Shown here in pieces: positions 45,315 through 54,527 of a stretch of 64,000 nucleotides of DNA. The translations under genes were made by a program, and so were the position numbers. Positions within the stretch are counted from its first letter, which is position 1; each line of letters opens with the position of its first letter. The notes under the pieces were generated by a model. That model did no database searches. It was not told where the DNA came from and was given only the letters and a program-made list of their open reading frames with translations. This stretch comes from UBA1447 sp964627535 (GTDB lineage Bacteria; Bacillota; Clostridia; Oscillospirales; Acutalibacteraceae), in assembly GCA_964627535.1 (NCBI GenBank), contig CAZVJW010000013.1:1-64000 (forward strand). The letters run 5' to 3'.

Positions 45315-46378
45315 TATTCAGCGCCTCCCGTCATTTTTATTATTTCGTCAAGAATCTCAGCCGGCGTGGGAATGATGCCGCCCGTATGCCCAAAGAAACT
45401 GACCGGCCGTTTACAATTTATCGCAAGCTTGATATCGTCAATCATTTGCCCCATGCACATTTCCACGCAAAGGAAAGCTTTCGCTGTTTCGGCGGCGGCA
45501 AGCATATCATTTTTGGGGAACGGCCAAACGGTTATCGGGCGGATAAGCCCGACCTTAATCCCCTGTTGCCTTGCTTGTTTAACGGCAGCTTTGGCGATTC
45601 TTGCGGTTGCGCCATAGGCTGCCACGATATACTCGGCATCTTCGGTGAAATAATTCTCACACATTGTCTCGTTTTCCTGAATTATTTTATATCTTTCAAA
45701 GCGGGCTTTAACAAGACTTTCCAGGTCGGCTGCCTTTAAGTAAAGCGAATTTATTATATTGTGTTTGCGCTCATTCTTATGCCCGCAGACTGCCCATTCC
45801 TTTATCGGCAGGTCCGTCACTGCATTGTCGCCGATGACTACCGGTTCCATCATTTGACCAAGCAAGCCGTCAGCCAAAATCATGGCCGGCATACGGTATT
45901 TGTCTGCCAAATCATAGGCTTTTCCCACCAAATCAACCATTTCCTGCACCGAGGACGGAACAAAAACAAGTATATGCAAATCACCGTGGCCGGGGGCTCT
46001 TGTTGCCTGCCAATAGTCCGCTTGTGACGGCTGAATTCCGCCAAGACCGGGGCCGCCCCTTTGCACATTAATGATCAGCGCCGGAAGGTCGGAACCGCAC
46101 ATATAGGAAATGCCTTCAGTTTTTAGGCTTATGCCGGGAGAAGACGACGAAGTCATGGCACGAACACCGGCCGCTGCTGCGCCTTGCACCATATTAATAG
46201 CGGCTATTTCGCTTTCCGCCTGCAAGTATGTTCCGCCGATTTTCGGCATACGTTTTGCCATATAAGCGGCAAGTTCGGTTTGCGGGGTTATTGGGTACCC
46301 GAAGAAGTTGCGGCAGCCGGCTTGAATTGCAGCCTCAGCCAGCGCTTCATTACCCTTCATTAATACTCTCTCAGCCAT
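45314..46378 (-). CDS. korA: 2-oxoacid:ferredoxin oxidoreductase, alpha subunit
   Basis: A 354-residue subunit with MKGNEALAEAAIQAGCRNFF, YPITPQTELAAYMAKR and SSPGISLKTEGISYMCGSDL, the pyrimidine-binding domain pattern of the family, and a C-terminal transketolase-like domain (EYIVAAYGATARIAKAAV). It pairs with the beta subunit. It begins 9 bp after the ferredoxin subunit gene. In anaerobes this enzyme links amino-acid or 2-oxoacid oxidation to ferredoxin reduction, or runs in reverse for biosynthesis. Confidence 0.92.
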   Translation of the reverse strand: MAERVLMKGNEALAEAAIQAGCRNFFGYPITPQTELAAYMAKRMPKIGGTYLQAESEIAAINMVQGAAAAGVRAMTSSSSPGISLKTEGISYMCGSDLPALIINVQRGGPGLGGIQPSQADYWQATRAPGHGDLHILVFVPSSVQEMVDLVGKAYDLADKYRMPAMILADGLLGQMMEPVVIGDNAVTDLPIKEWAVCGHKNERKHNIINSLYLKAADLESLVKARFERYKIIQENETMCENYFTEDAEYIVAAYGATARIAKAAVKQARQQGIKVGLIRPITVWPFPKNDMLAAAETAKAFLCVEMCMGQMIDDIKLAINCKRPVSFFGHTGGIIPTPAEILDEIIKMTGGAE

Positions 46379-46387
46379 TCATTTCAC

Positions 46388-46594
46388 TCACCTTTCCACA
46401 ACAATCGCGCAATCCGGGCACATTATTGCGCAGGAAGCGCAGCCGGTGCATTTTTCCGGCTCAACAACTTCCATGGGATGATAGCCCTTTGCGTTTAGTT
46501 TGTCTTTCGAAAGCGCAAGGATGTGTTTGGGACAAACCACGGCACAAAGCTCGCACCCCTTGCAGACATTTTTGTCTATTGTAACTTTAGGCAT
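46388..46594 (-). CDS. korD: 2-oxoacid:ferredoxin oxidoreductase, delta (ferredoxin-like) subunit
   Basis: A 68-residue protein with two full 4Fe-4S motifs, CKGCELCAVVCP and CTGCASCAIMCPDC, which pass electrons from the TPP site to ferredoxin. AGGAGG lies upstream. It is the first structural gene of korDABC and follows the MinD-like ATPase gene by 27 bp. Confidence 0.93.
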   Translation of the reverse strand: MPKVTIDKNVCKGCELCAVVCPKHILALSKDKLNAKGYHPMEVVEPEKCTGCASCAIMCPDCAIVVER

Positions 46595-46621
46595 CTATGT
46601 TCCTCCTAAAAATATTAGTGT

Positions 46622-47287
46622 TCAGTTCCAAGGCAACTTGACGATTATATCAACGGGATAGAGATTTTCTATCTTTCCGGCAAGTTCCTGCCGGAGATGC
46701 TGCGGCACGGAAGTCATTGCAAGCGGAAGACCGGAGAGCAACGCTGTTTGCTCTGCATAAAACACCGAAGACAGAATGTCCTGCGCAGTTGTTAAATCGC
46801 ACAGATGGGAGTTATTGACAATCCCGGTTGCCTTAAGACTGCTTGCGGATTCCACTTCGCGCAGCAAATCGACAGCCTCCTGCGGAGTTGATATCAGCTT
46901 GCGAAATTTGTTGATAACATAAAGCATTTGATATTCGCCCCGGGCGGCAATTCTGTTTGAAAAGCGCCCAAGCGCATACGCGCCGACGTCGTCTCCGCCG
47001 GCATCAATAATGATATTTCCTTGGATACTGTCGAACACCGAAAAAATTTCCGCTGTTAAAGCGGGAGCATCTAATGTGGTTCCTGCAGAAGCAGGGCTAA
47101 TAACCTTTATGCCACCGGTTTCAAGCATTTCAGTATAATCGGAAGAACGGAAATACGGATTTACAATGTCCAAGTCAACAAGAGTAACCCGCTCTCCCCT
47201 GCTTTTCAAATCCATAGCAAAGTTCAGAGCAAGATTGGTTTTCCCGCTGCCGTAGTGGCCGCATATTATATTTATTCGCTTTAACAT
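46622..47287 (-). CDS. MinD/ParA-like P-loop ATPase leading the kor operon
   Basis: A 221-residue protein with an N-terminal P-loop IICGHYGSGKTNLALNFA (residues 7-24), VTLVDLDIVNPYFRSSDY near residue 34 as the second nucleotide-binding strand, and IIIDAGGDDVGAYALGRF near residue 94 as Walker B. It belongs to the SIMIBI (MinD/ParA/CobQ-like) class but lacks the usual KGGxGKT deviant motif, having GHYGSGKT. It shares a promoter with korDABC. Related proteins next to ferredoxin oxidoreductases could assist cluster or cofactor loading; that role is inference. No partner for partitioning or cell division is nearby. Confidence 0.75.
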   Translation of the reverse strand: MLKRINIICGHYGSGKTNLALNFAMDLKSRGERVTLVDLDIVNPYFRSSDYTEMLETGGIKVISPASAGTTLDAPALTAEIFSVFDSIQGNIIIDAGGDDVGAYALGRFSNRIAARGEYQMLYVINKFRKLISTPQEAVDLLREVESASSLKATGIVNNSHLCDLTTAQDILSSVFYAEQTALLSGLPLAMTSVPQHLRQELAGKIENLYPVDIIVKLPWN

Positions 47288-47316
47288 ATTCAGCCCGCTT
47301 CATATATATTATTAAA

Positions 47317-47345
47317 ATTATAGCACAATGAATATCATTATTCAA
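47317..47345 (-). promoter_or_regulatory. Sigma-A-type promoter of the ATPase-korDABC operon
   Basis: Minus strand TTGAAT, 17 bp, TATAAT, about 30 bp before the ATPase start codon. Confidence 0.6.
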
Positions 47346-47518
47346 TTCGATTCGGCTCTTCAACAGTAGAATTTGCACAAGCTTTGCAAAATACTTTTGT
47401 GCAATATGATTAGAACCCTCTCCGTTGCTTTTAAAAGATTTTTCTCCGAAAAGCCACCACAAGCGGTTAGCAGACTACTTAACATTTTACCTTGACAGTG
47501 AATTATCTACAGGAGATT

Positions 47519-47545
47519 AAAAAAGGGCAGGCTAAAAGCCTGCCC
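47519..47545 (-). terminator. Terminator of the ispH-rpsA gene
   Basis: On the minus strand GGGCAGGC, TTTTA loop, GCCTGCCC, then six Ts, 20 bp after the stop codon. Confidence 0.9.
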
Positions 47546-47565
47546 AAATTCATTGTATAACGGAT

Positions 47566-50061
47566 TTATTCTTCAGTTGACGCTTCCTCAACGGGAGCAA
47601 CTTCCTCGACAGGGGCAGTTTCCTCTACAGGTGCAGCTTCTTCGACAGGAGCTGCTTCTTCCACGGGAGCTGCTTCTTCCACGGGAGCTGCTTCTTCCAC
47701 GGGAGCTGTTTCTTCCGCGGGAGCTGCTTCTTCCACAGAAGCTGTTTCTTCCACGGGAGCTGCTTCTTCTACGGGAGCTGCTTTTTTTGCACGTGTTTTT
47801 TTAACCGGAACGGATTCTTCGGCAGGTGTCGCGTCATCTTCCGGAACGGCAGGGACGTCACTTCCTGCTTCGGCGGCAGCATCATCAGCCGGTGTGTTGG
47901 TTACGTCGGCGTCTTCAGCTTTTTCGGCATTTTCCATCGGGTCGATTAAGGCACGGATTGAAAGGCTGACTCTGTGCCTGTCATAATCAATTCCTGTAAT
48001 TTTCACTTTAACGGTCTCACCGACAGTTAGTTCGTCCTGCGGTTTGGTAATATGCCGGTCAGCAATTTGAGAGATATGAATAAGACCGTCTATCCCGGGA
48101 ATGACCTTGGCGAACGCGCCGAATGCGGTCATACCGACAATTTCGGAGTCAATGACAGTATCAACCGGATAGTCACGGCGGAGCACTTCCCACGGATTAT
48201 CATCAACTTTTTTATATCCGAGAGAAATCTTTCTTTTTTCCTGATCCAGCGATTTAATATAGACCTCAATGGTGTCGCCTAACGTCAAAACATCCGACGG
48301 ATGTTTAATACGCTTCCATGAAAGCTCGGAAATATGAATCATTCCATCCACACCGCCGATATCAACAAACGCACCGTAGGTGGTCATGGACTTAACTTTA
48401 CCTTGATATGTCTGACCGTCAGCAGCCTGCGACCAAAAAGCATCGGATGCTTCCGTATTGCCGTCTTTAAGAACCGCACGCACGGAACCAACAGCACGCC
48501 TGCGCTGCTTATTGACTTCAATAATACGGAATCTAACTGTTTTGTGAAGTAAATCTTCAATAGGTTCGCTTCGCGAAGCTGTTGCGAGAGATGCCGGGAT
48601 AAATACCCGTACACCGCTTGTTATAACGAGCACACCGCCCTTTATCACTTCGGTAACAATACCTTCGAAAACTTTATCTGTGTTCTCGGCATCGACAATA
48701 TCGAACCACGACTGCATTGCATCGCAACGTATCTTGGACAGCATAACAGTGCCTTCCTGGTCGTTTGTCTTCATGATGATCAGATTAAGCTTATCGCCTA
48801 TTTGAAGTTCCTTTTTCGGATCACAAGCCGGGTCCGCACTGTATTCATCCAAGGGGACATAACCCGCATGTTTTCTGCCGATGTCTACTTGAATTTCGGT
48901 TGGAGAGATACCCATAACGATACCGACAACTTTTTGATCCGTGCTCATGTTTTTAAGGTTTTCTTCAAGAGCTTCGGAAAAAGCTATTTCTTCAACTGAC
49001 TTGGGTTCTGCGTTAAATGCCACCTCCCCGGCCGGCACAGTTTCTTCTACCGGTGTTTCCTTTACAGGAGCTTTCTCTTCTTTGTTTTCCTCTAACGAAG
49101 CTTCTGTTTCCCGGACTTCTTCGGCAGCAGTTTCTTCCGGAGCTGTTTGTTGAAGAACAGACTGTTCTTCGAGTTCCTTCGCAGTTTCCTCATTTTCAGC
49201 TGGTTTGTCGTTAAGAATGTCGGACATGGTTTCAAGTACCTCCTTTATTATACCGGCGGGCGTGGAAGCCCCCGCGGTAATGCCAATGAAACAGTAACCC
49301 GAAAAATCAATACCGAAAAGCTCATCGGCCCTTTCGACAAGGTATGTATTGCAGTTTTCTTCGCATACCGATTTGAGCTTCGCGGTGTTTGAGCTTTGGC
49401 GGCCTCCGATGATTATCATTGCATCGGAAACACGCGAAAGTTCAAGAGCTTCAGATTGCCTGTCTTGAGTCGCATTACATATTGTATCAAATAGAATTGC
49501 ATTTGTACAGTGTAAATTTATTAGTTTTACGCAATTATTCCACTCTTTTATGCTGAAAGTCGTCTGGGCGACAACAATTACTTTGTTTTCGGAATATTCC
49601 GGGTGACAGTCCAATATTTCCTTGAGTTCATTGGTATTGTTAAATGTTAAAACATCCCCGAGGCAATATCCCCTTATACCGCATACTTCAGGATGATTTT
49701 CATCACCCGCAATCAATACGGGGATATTTACAGTTGACTCCTGAGAAACAATTTTGTGGATTTTCTTGACAAACGGGCATGTAGCATCGCAAAGATCAAT
49801 ACCTGCCCGTTCAAATTCATCCATAACCGCCCCTGAAACGCCATGGGTTCTTACAACAACGGAAACGCCATCCGGCACCTCAGCAGGGTGCTCTATAACC
49901 ACAACCCCGCGCCGTGCCAAATCCTCAATTACCTGAGGGTTGTGAATGACAGGTCCTAAAGTATATACCTTTTTACCCTGATCAAGTAAAGAATAAATCA
50001 GATTGACGGCACGGTCAACACCGAAACAGAATCCGGCCGTTTTCGCTAATTTTATTTGCAA
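47566..50061 (-). CDS. ispH-rpsA: Bifunctional IspH (HMBPP reductase) / ribosomal protein S1 fusion
   Basis: About 831 residues from a TTG with a perfect GGAGG seven bases upstream. Residues 1-280 are IspH, the 4Fe-4S enzyme making isopentenyl and dimethylallyl diphosphate in the last MEP step; cysteines in AGFCFGVDRA, DATCPFVKK and CNATQDRQ bind the cluster. A Glu-rich linker follows. Four S1 RNA-binding domains span about residues 370-710, the last two being the best matches (TYGAFVDIGGVDGMIHISEL, AFGAFAKVIPGIDGLIHIS). The end is an acidic tail of hexapeptide repeats (APVEEA). This fusion is known in Clostridia. The gene overlaps the plsC stop and closes the cmk-plsC-plsC-ispH/rpsA operon. 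Confidence 0.95.
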   Translation of the reverse strand: MQIKLAKTAGFCFGVDRAVNLIYSLLDQGKKVYTLGPVIHNPQVIEDLARRGVVVIEHPAEVPDGVSVVVRTHGVSGAVMDEFERAGIDLCDATCPFVKKIHKIVSQESTVNIPVLIAGDENHPEVCGIRGYCLGDVLTFNNTNELKEILDCHPEYSENKVIVVAQTTFSIKEWNNCVKLINLHCTNAILFDTICNATQDRQSEALELSRVSDAMIIIGGRQSSNTAKLKSVCEENCNTYLVERADELFGIDFSGYCFIGITAGASTPAGIIKEVLETMSDILNDKPAENEETAKELEEQSVLQQTAPEETAAEEVRETEASLEENKEEKAPVKETPVEETVPAGEVAFNAEPKSVEEIAFSEALEENLKNMSTDQKVVGIVMGISPTEIQVDIGRKHAGYVPLDEYSADPACDPKKELQIGDKLNLIIMKTNDQEGTVMLSKIRCDAMQSWFDIVDAENTDKVFEGIVTEVIKGGVLVITSGVRVFIPASLATASRSEPIEDLLHKTVRFRIIEVNKQRRRAVGSVRAVLKDGNTEASDAFWSQAADGQTYQGKVKSMTTYGAFVDIGGVDGMIHISELSWKRIKHPSDVLTLGDTIEVYIKSLDQEKRKISLGYKKVDDNPWEVLRRDYPVDTVIDSEIVGMTAFGAFAKVIPGIDGLIHISQIADRHITKPQDELTVGETVKVKITGIDYDRHRVSLSIRALIDPMENAEKAEDADVTNTPADDAAAEAGSDVPAVPEDDATPAEESVPVKKTRAKKAAPVEEAAPVEETASVEEAAPAEETAPVEEAAPVEEAAPVEEAAPVEEAAPVEETAPVEEVAPVEEASTEE
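47600..47790 (-). repeat. 18-bp tandem repeat encoding the PVEEA tail
   Basis: Units like GGGAGCTGCTTCTTCCAC repeat about ten times with small changes. Each codes for the hexapeptide APVEEA/T in the end of the IspH-S1 fusion. Repeat number could vary by slippage. Confidence 0.9.
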
Positions 50062-50690
50062 TGCCCTTCCTCCCAAAGCTTGACAATCTCGTCCATAATC
50101 ATTCGAGCCGCAGCTTTAAGTTCAATTGATTTTCCGCTGTTTGTAAAACCCAGTGATTCATTTGGGATAGGCTTTCCAAAGCGTACTGTTATTTTTGAAA
50201 AAAGCTTAGCTTTGCCTTCGGAATAAATGGAAACAGGAACGATATCCGCCTTTGTCTCCCTTGCTATCAAAGCGATTCCGGCTTTTGCAGGCTGCGGTGT
50301 GCAATCTTTCGACCGCGTTCCTTCCGGAAAAATGCCCAGCACATAACCTTCCCGGATAACTTTTATGGAAAATTCAACCGCCGTATTGTCCGCACTTCCT
50401 CTTTTTATCGGGAAAGCGTTGACATGGGTATATAACCAATTCGGATAAGGCTTTGCAAACTTTTCTTCTTTTGTCATATAGTGAATCTTTCTGACTCTGC
50501 TGACGCTTATAAAGCCGGGGTCAAAAGTGTTGTAGTGGTTTGAGGCAATAATAATTCCTCCGGTTTTCGGCACATTTTCTTTACCGATATAAGTGACTCT
50601 AAAAAGTATTTTTGACAGCAGCAGAAATAAAGGGATGACAAAGTCGTTGAACTTGTATTCCTTCACTTTGCTGTAATCGAATTCTTTCAT
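50052..50690 (-). CDS. plsC: 1-acyl-sn-glycerol-3-phosphate acyltransferase (copy 2)
   Basis: A 212-residue acyltransferase with ASNHYNTFDPG (His52, Asp57; HX4D catalytic motif) and LGIFPEGTRSKD near residue 120 for glycerol phosphate binding. It makes phosphatidic acid at the membrane. It is a close paralogue of the gene upstream, sharing the same length and opening residues (MKxFDY), so this is a tandem duplication. Placement before ispH matches the common Clostridia order. Confidence 0.92.
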   Translation of the reverse strand: MKEFDYSKVKEYKFNDFVIPLFLLLSKILFRVTYIGKENVPKTGGIIIASNHYNTFDPGFISVSRVRKIHYMTKEEKFAKPYPNWLYTHVNAFPIKRGSADNTAVEFSIKVIREGYVLGIFPEGTRSKDCTPQPAKAGIALIARETKADIVPVSIYSEGKAKLFSKITVRFGKPIPNESLGFTNSGKSIELKAAARMIMDEIVKLWEEGHCK

Positions 50691-50707
50691 TGCAACCGCT
50701 CCTATGC

Positions 50708-51346
50708 TTATTTACTATGCCCAAGCGCCCAAAGATTTTTGATTTCATCCATAATCAGGCTTGACGCTGCTTTCAGCTCATCAGATTTTGCACCGTTGCC
50801 GAAACACAGATCCTCATAAGGAATAATCTTGCCGAAACGGACAGTAATTTTTTTGAACGGTCTTACCCTGCCATCCGAATAGATTGAAACCGGTAAAATA
50901 CCCGCCTTCGCCTCTCTGGCTATAAGCGCTATACCCGCCTTTGCCTGCTGCGGCGTATAATCCTTGGAACGTGTACCCTCGGGGAAAATACCCAAAATAC
51001 CGCCCTGCCTGATCACATCAATTGCGTATTCGACCGCGCGTTTATCCGCAGCTCCTCTCATAACGGGGAACCCGTTAAGGTGAATATATACCCAACCGAG
51101 GAATGGTTTGTTAAAAAGTTCCTGTTTGCTCATATAATGAACAGGTCTTTTTAAATTGACATAAATATAGCCGGGGTCAGGCGCGCTGACATGATTTGAC
51201 GCAATAATAAATCCGCCTTCCTTTGGGATATTATCTTTTCCAACCGCGTTAACCCGAAATACAGCGATGGATAAGAACTTAAAAAACGGTTTCATAATTG
51301 CCGCAAACCGATATTGCTTTACTGTAGTGTAATCAAATACTTTCAT
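50708..51346 (-). CDS. plsC: 1-acyl-sn-glycerol-3-phosphate acyltransferase (copy 1)
   Basis: A 212-residue paralogue with ASNHVSAPDPG (His52, Asp57) and LGIFPEGTRSKDYTPQQAKA. Same family and likely reaction as the next gene; the substitution of HYNTFD by HVSAPD near the catalytic pair may reflect different acyl or acceptor preference. Its start overlaps the end of cmk by 14 bp. Confidence 0.92.
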   Translation of the reverse strand: MKVFDYTTVKQYRFAAIMKPFFKFLSIAVFRVNAVGKDNIPKEGGFIIASNHVSAPDPGYIYVNLKRPVHYMSKQELFNKPFLGWVYIHLNGFPVMRGAADKRAVEYAIDVIRQGGILGIFPEGTRSKDYTPQQAKAGIALIAREAKAGILPVSIYSDGRVRPFKKITVRFGKIIPYEDLCFGNGAKSDELKAASSLIMDEIKNLWALGHSK

Positions 51347-52013
51347 TTCCCAAACGCTCCATGATTAATGATGTAACGGCATCAATCGATTGTTCAAGGC
51401 TTTTTCCCGAAGTGTCAATTAAAACGGAATCCAGGGCAGGTTTTAAGGGTGCTATTGCGCGGTGAGAATCGTTATAATCGCGCTGTTTCATTTCCTTAAG
51501 CACCTTATCGTAATCTTCGGGCTGTCCCTTTGCTGCAAGTTCTTTATAACGGCGCATAGCCCGTTCCTCGGGAGAGGCAGTCAAGAATATTTTAATTTGA
51601 GCCCAAGGCAGAACAACCGTGCCGATATCCCTGCCGTCCATTAAACAATTGTTTTTCTTTGCGATATTTCTTTGCAGTTCAAACAGGAAATCACGAACCG
51701 CGGGGATTGCAGATACATTTGACGCCGCCATAGAAGCTTCGGGCACTCTGATTGATTCGGAAACATCTTCGCCGTTTAAATAAACTCTCTGTTCACCGCT
51801 GTTAAATTTAAGTTCAACCTTGGCATTTGCAAGGCTTGCGCCTACTGCCTCCATGTCTTTTGTATCAATACCAAGCCTCATTGCATTCAGCCCGACCGCG
51901 CGGTACAGCGCGCCCGTGTCAACATAAATAAATCCCAGTTTTTTTGCCGCACCGCGTGACACTGTGCTTTTACCCGCCCCTGCAGGACCGTCCACAGCAA
52001 TGTTGATCGCCAT
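51333..52013 (-). CDS. cmk: Cytidylate kinase
   Basis: A 226-residue nucleoside monophosphate kinase with the P-loop VDGPAGAGKSTVSR (residues 6-19), YVDTGALYRAVGL near residue 30 and LMDGRDIGTVVLP near residue 120 that binds CMP. It phosphorylates CMP and dCMP. First gene of the cmk-plsC-ispH block, 110 bp after the flavoprotein gene. Confidence 0.96.
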   Translation of the reverse strand: MAINIAVDGPAGAGKSTVSRGAAKKLGFIYVDTGALYRAVGLNAMRLGIDTKDMEAVGASLANAKVELKFNSGEQRVYLNGEDVSESIRVPEASMAASNVSAIPAVRDFLFELQRNIAKKNNCLMDGRDIGTVVLPWAQIKIFLTASPEERAMRRYKELAAKGQPEDYDKVLKEMKQRDYNDSHRAIAPLKPALDSVLIDTSGKSLEQSIDAVTSLIMERLGNESI

Positions 52014-52123
52014 ATGTATTCAAATCCTTTCATTTGAGGTTCAATGGACTGTGTACCTGATGTTTGAAAATTGCTAAGCAATTGGAGTTGGTCCTGTTCG
52101 ATCTGCTGTCGTTCTGCTGTCGT

Positions 52124-53365
52124 TCAGTTATCCTTTCCAATCATATTGCCTGCTAAATTTCCGGTAGCAAACGCAATCTGCAGATTAAACCCGCCGGTAT
52201 AGGCATCCACATCAATCACTTCTCCGGCAAAATAAAGCCCTGAAATTATTTTTGACTGCATCGTTTTCGGATTAATCTCTTTGGTTTCAACACCACCGGA
52301 GGTTATGATTGCCTCTTCAACAGGGCGAAATGATGTAATGGTAACTTTAAATGCTTTTAACAGTTCAACCAGCCTTTGCCTTTGTTCTTTTGTTATCTGA
52401 TTTGTTTTAACACCCGGCGCGATACCCGAGAGTTTCACAATAACAGGTACAAGCTTTTTGGGTAAGAGAAGATTTAATGCATTTATATAGTTTTTATTGG
52501 AATTTTCCGCAAAATCCCGTAAAATTCTTGCATCGAGCTGTTCCGGTGAAAGCGCGGGTTTCAGGTCAATTGAAACAAGATATTTCCCGCGTTTCATCTT
52601 GCGCATGTGGGAACTCGCGCTTAATATAACCGGGCCGGTAACACCGAAATGTGTGAACAGCATCTCTCCGAAATCGCTGTATATTTCGTTACCTGCTTGG
52701 GTATCCAGTACTTTTAGAGCAATGTTTCGCAGAGAAAGGCCCTGCAAATCCGCGCAAAACCCCTCATGCGCGTTAAGAGGAACCAGAGATGGTTTCAATT
52801 CGGTAATGGTATGGCCTGCCTGCCTTGCGAGTTCATAGCCATCGCCTGTTGACCCTGTCTGCGGGTAGGATAGCCCTCCGGTGGCAATCAAGACAAAATC
52901 GGAAAACAGTTTTTCGCCGTCCTCCGTTTCCACTCCTTTTACAGCACCGTCTTCAATATTCAATTCCTTTACTCTGCCATGAATAATCTTAGCGCCGCTG
53001 TCCAAAGCAAACCGATGAAGGGCATCGACAATATCCACTGCTTTATCGGATACCGGAAAAACCCGGTTACCCCGCTCTATCTTTAGCGGAACACCGCAGG
53101 CCTCAAAAAAAGCAATGGTATCCTTCGGCATAAAATTCGAGAAAGCGCTGTAAAGAAACCTTCCGTTTACCGGAACAAAGGATATTATATCATCTACAGC
53201 GGTGCAATTGTTGGTAAGATTGCATCTTCCCTTGCCGGTAATCATCAGTTTGCGCGCAGGCCGGTCATTTCGTTCAATCACTACAGTATCTATTCCACGC
53301 TGAGCCGCTCTGCCGGCCGCCATAAGTCCGGCAGGACCTGCCCCCACAACAAGAAGTTTACTCAT
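52124..53365 (-). CDS. HI0933/YhiN-family NAD(P)/FAD-dependent oxidoreductase
   Basis: About 413 residues from MSKLLVVGAGPAGLMAAG, with the start codon inside the last bases of the upstream regulator gene (8 bp overlap). The FAD-binding Rossmann motif opens the protein, followed by VIERNDRPARKLMITGKGRC, then GGLSYPQTGSTGDGYELARQ near residue 155 and the C-terminal GLYFAGEVIDVDAYTGGFNLQ. This is the conserved HI0933 family (aminoacetone oxidase-like annotation in databases). Its true reaction is not established. In Clostridia the gene commonly precedes cmk and plsC, as here. Confidence 0.88.
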   Translation of the reverse strand: MSKLLVVGAGPAGLMAAGRAAQRGIDTVVIERNDRPARKLMITGKGRCNLTNNCTAVDDIISFVPVNGRFLYSAFSNFMPKDTIAFFEACGVPLKIERGNRVFPVSDKAVDIVDALHRFALDSGAKIIHGRVKELNIEDGAVKGVETEDGEKLFSDFVLIATGGLSYPQTGSTGDGYELARQAGHTITELKPSLVPLNAHEGFCADLQGLSLRNIALKVLDTQAGNEIYSDFGEMLFTHFGVTGPVILSASSHMRKMKRGKYLVSIDLKPALSPEQLDARILRDFAENSNKNYINALNLLLPKKLVPVIVKLSGIAPGVKTNQITKEQRQRLVELLKAFKVTITSFRPVEEAIITSGGVETKEINPKTMQSKIISGLYFAGEVIDVDAYTGGFNLQIAFATGNLAGNMIGKDN

Positions 53366-54248
53366 CGGGGATGTCCTCGTCATCATCATCCTGCTGTGTT
53401 TCATAAACCTGATACTCATCCCAGATATTCTCAAGCGTGTGGAGATTATTGTAAACTTCTTCACTTCTGCTCCGGGCGGTAGTAGCTATCAGAGCGTTAA
53501 TAAGGCTTAGCGGAGCAACAAGCGAATCGACAAAAGAAACCATACTGCTTCGCGCTACGAGTAAATGTGTCGCAAGGTTGGCTATCGGTGATGTCTCACT
53601 GTCCGTTATTGAAATTATTGTTGCTCCCCTGTCGCTCACAAACCGTAAAGCATTAATAGTTTGCTTTGAATAGCGGGGGAAGCTGATAGCAATACAAACA
53701 TCTTCTTTGGTTATTCGGAACATCTGTTCAAATATTTCGCTCGCGCTTGCAGAATCCACAAGAACAACATTGCCGCAAAACAAATTGAAATAAAAGGCGG
53801 TGAAGCTTGCAAGGGAAGCAGAGCTGCGTACACCGAGGATATAAATCCTCCTCGCATGGTTTATTGCTTCAACACTTAGAGCAAAGGCTTGCCTCGATAC
53901 TTGTTCAAGCGTGACTTTTATCATATCGATATCCGCCGTCAGGGCTTTATCAATCAAATTCGCTTCACTGATATTAACGTTTGCAACCTCCATGCGCTGA
54001 ACGCTTGTAAGCCGGTTTTTTATCAGTTCCTGCAGGGTTTTTTGCAATTCCGGATATCCCTCATAACCCAGTTCCGCAGCAAAGCGGACAACAGTGGATT
54101 CGCTGATGCCAACCTTTTCCCCAAGTTTGGATGCTGTCATAAAAGCTGCTTTGTCATAGTGTTCAACTATAAAATCGGCGATCTTCTTCTGCCCCTTGGA
54201 AAGAGAAGTGTACACTTTCTCAATTTTTGAAATAAGCGTTTTTGGCAT
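53358..54248 (-). CDS. RpiR/MurR-family transcriptional regulator
   Basis: About 296 residues from an ATG preceded by GGAAGGA. The N-terminal helix-turn-helix is seen as ASKLGEKVGISESTVVRFAAEL (about residues 40-60) and the SIS sugar-phosphate-binding domain in the second half (IYILGVRSSASLASFTAFYF, AISFPRYSKQTINALRFVSD). The C-terminus is very acidic (DDDDEDIPDE). Regulators of this family sense sugar phosphates and control nearby sugar genes. No sugar gene is in this operon, so its target is unknown; the overlap with the flavoprotein gene suggests co-expression. Confidence 0.88.
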   Translation of the reverse strand: MPKTLISKIEKVYTSLSKGQKKIADFIVEHYDKAAFMTASKLGEKVGISESTVVRFAAELGYEGYPELQKTLQELIKNRLTSVQRMEVANVNISEANLIDKALTADIDMIKVTLEQVSRQAFALSVEAINHARRIYILGVRSSASLASFTAFYFNLFCGNVVLVDSASASEIFEQMFRITKEDVCIAISFPRYSKQTINALRFVSDRGATIISITDSETSPIANLATHLLVARSSMVSFVDSLVAPLSLINALIATTARSRSEEVYNNLHTLENIWDEYQVYETQQDDDDEDIPDE

Positions 54249-54438
54249 ATTATTCTTATTCCTTCCATATTTGTTCCCCGCAACAGGGATCATCAGCGGA
54301 TTTTATATTGCAGTTTAAACTATATCATTCATAATGATATTCTATATTGTTGCTTAACAAAAATCAAGAGGAACGAAAAATATTGCAGGAATTCTTGCAA
54401 AGGATTGCATAATCAAAACAGTTTTTTAATTTTACTGT

Positions 54439-54467
54439 TTGACATAACAGGTTTCGTAGAATATAAT
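54439..54467 (+). promoter_or_regulatory. Consensus sigma-A promoter of the alkaline phosphatase gene
   Basis: TTGACA, 17 bp, TATAAT: a perfect consensus promoter, about 60 bp before the chosen start codon. It implies the gene is expressed strongly or is held down by a repressor. I did not find a clear PhoP box. Confidence 0.85.
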
Positions 54468-54527
54468 TTAATTCAGAATTGTCAGTCGGGTATTCATCCC
54501 CGGCTCATATTTGAAGGGGGCAAAGAA

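Noticed and set aside
47600..47790. Regular 18-bp repeats as a CRISPR array
   Set aside because: Units are contiguous without spacers and encode the hexapeptide tail of the IspH-S1 fusion.
54405..54527. Upstream in-frame extension of the alkaline phosphatase gene
   Set aside because: It would start before the consensus promoter at 54439-54467 and has no ribosome binding site; the ATG at 54528 has GGGGG upstream and a signal segment after it.
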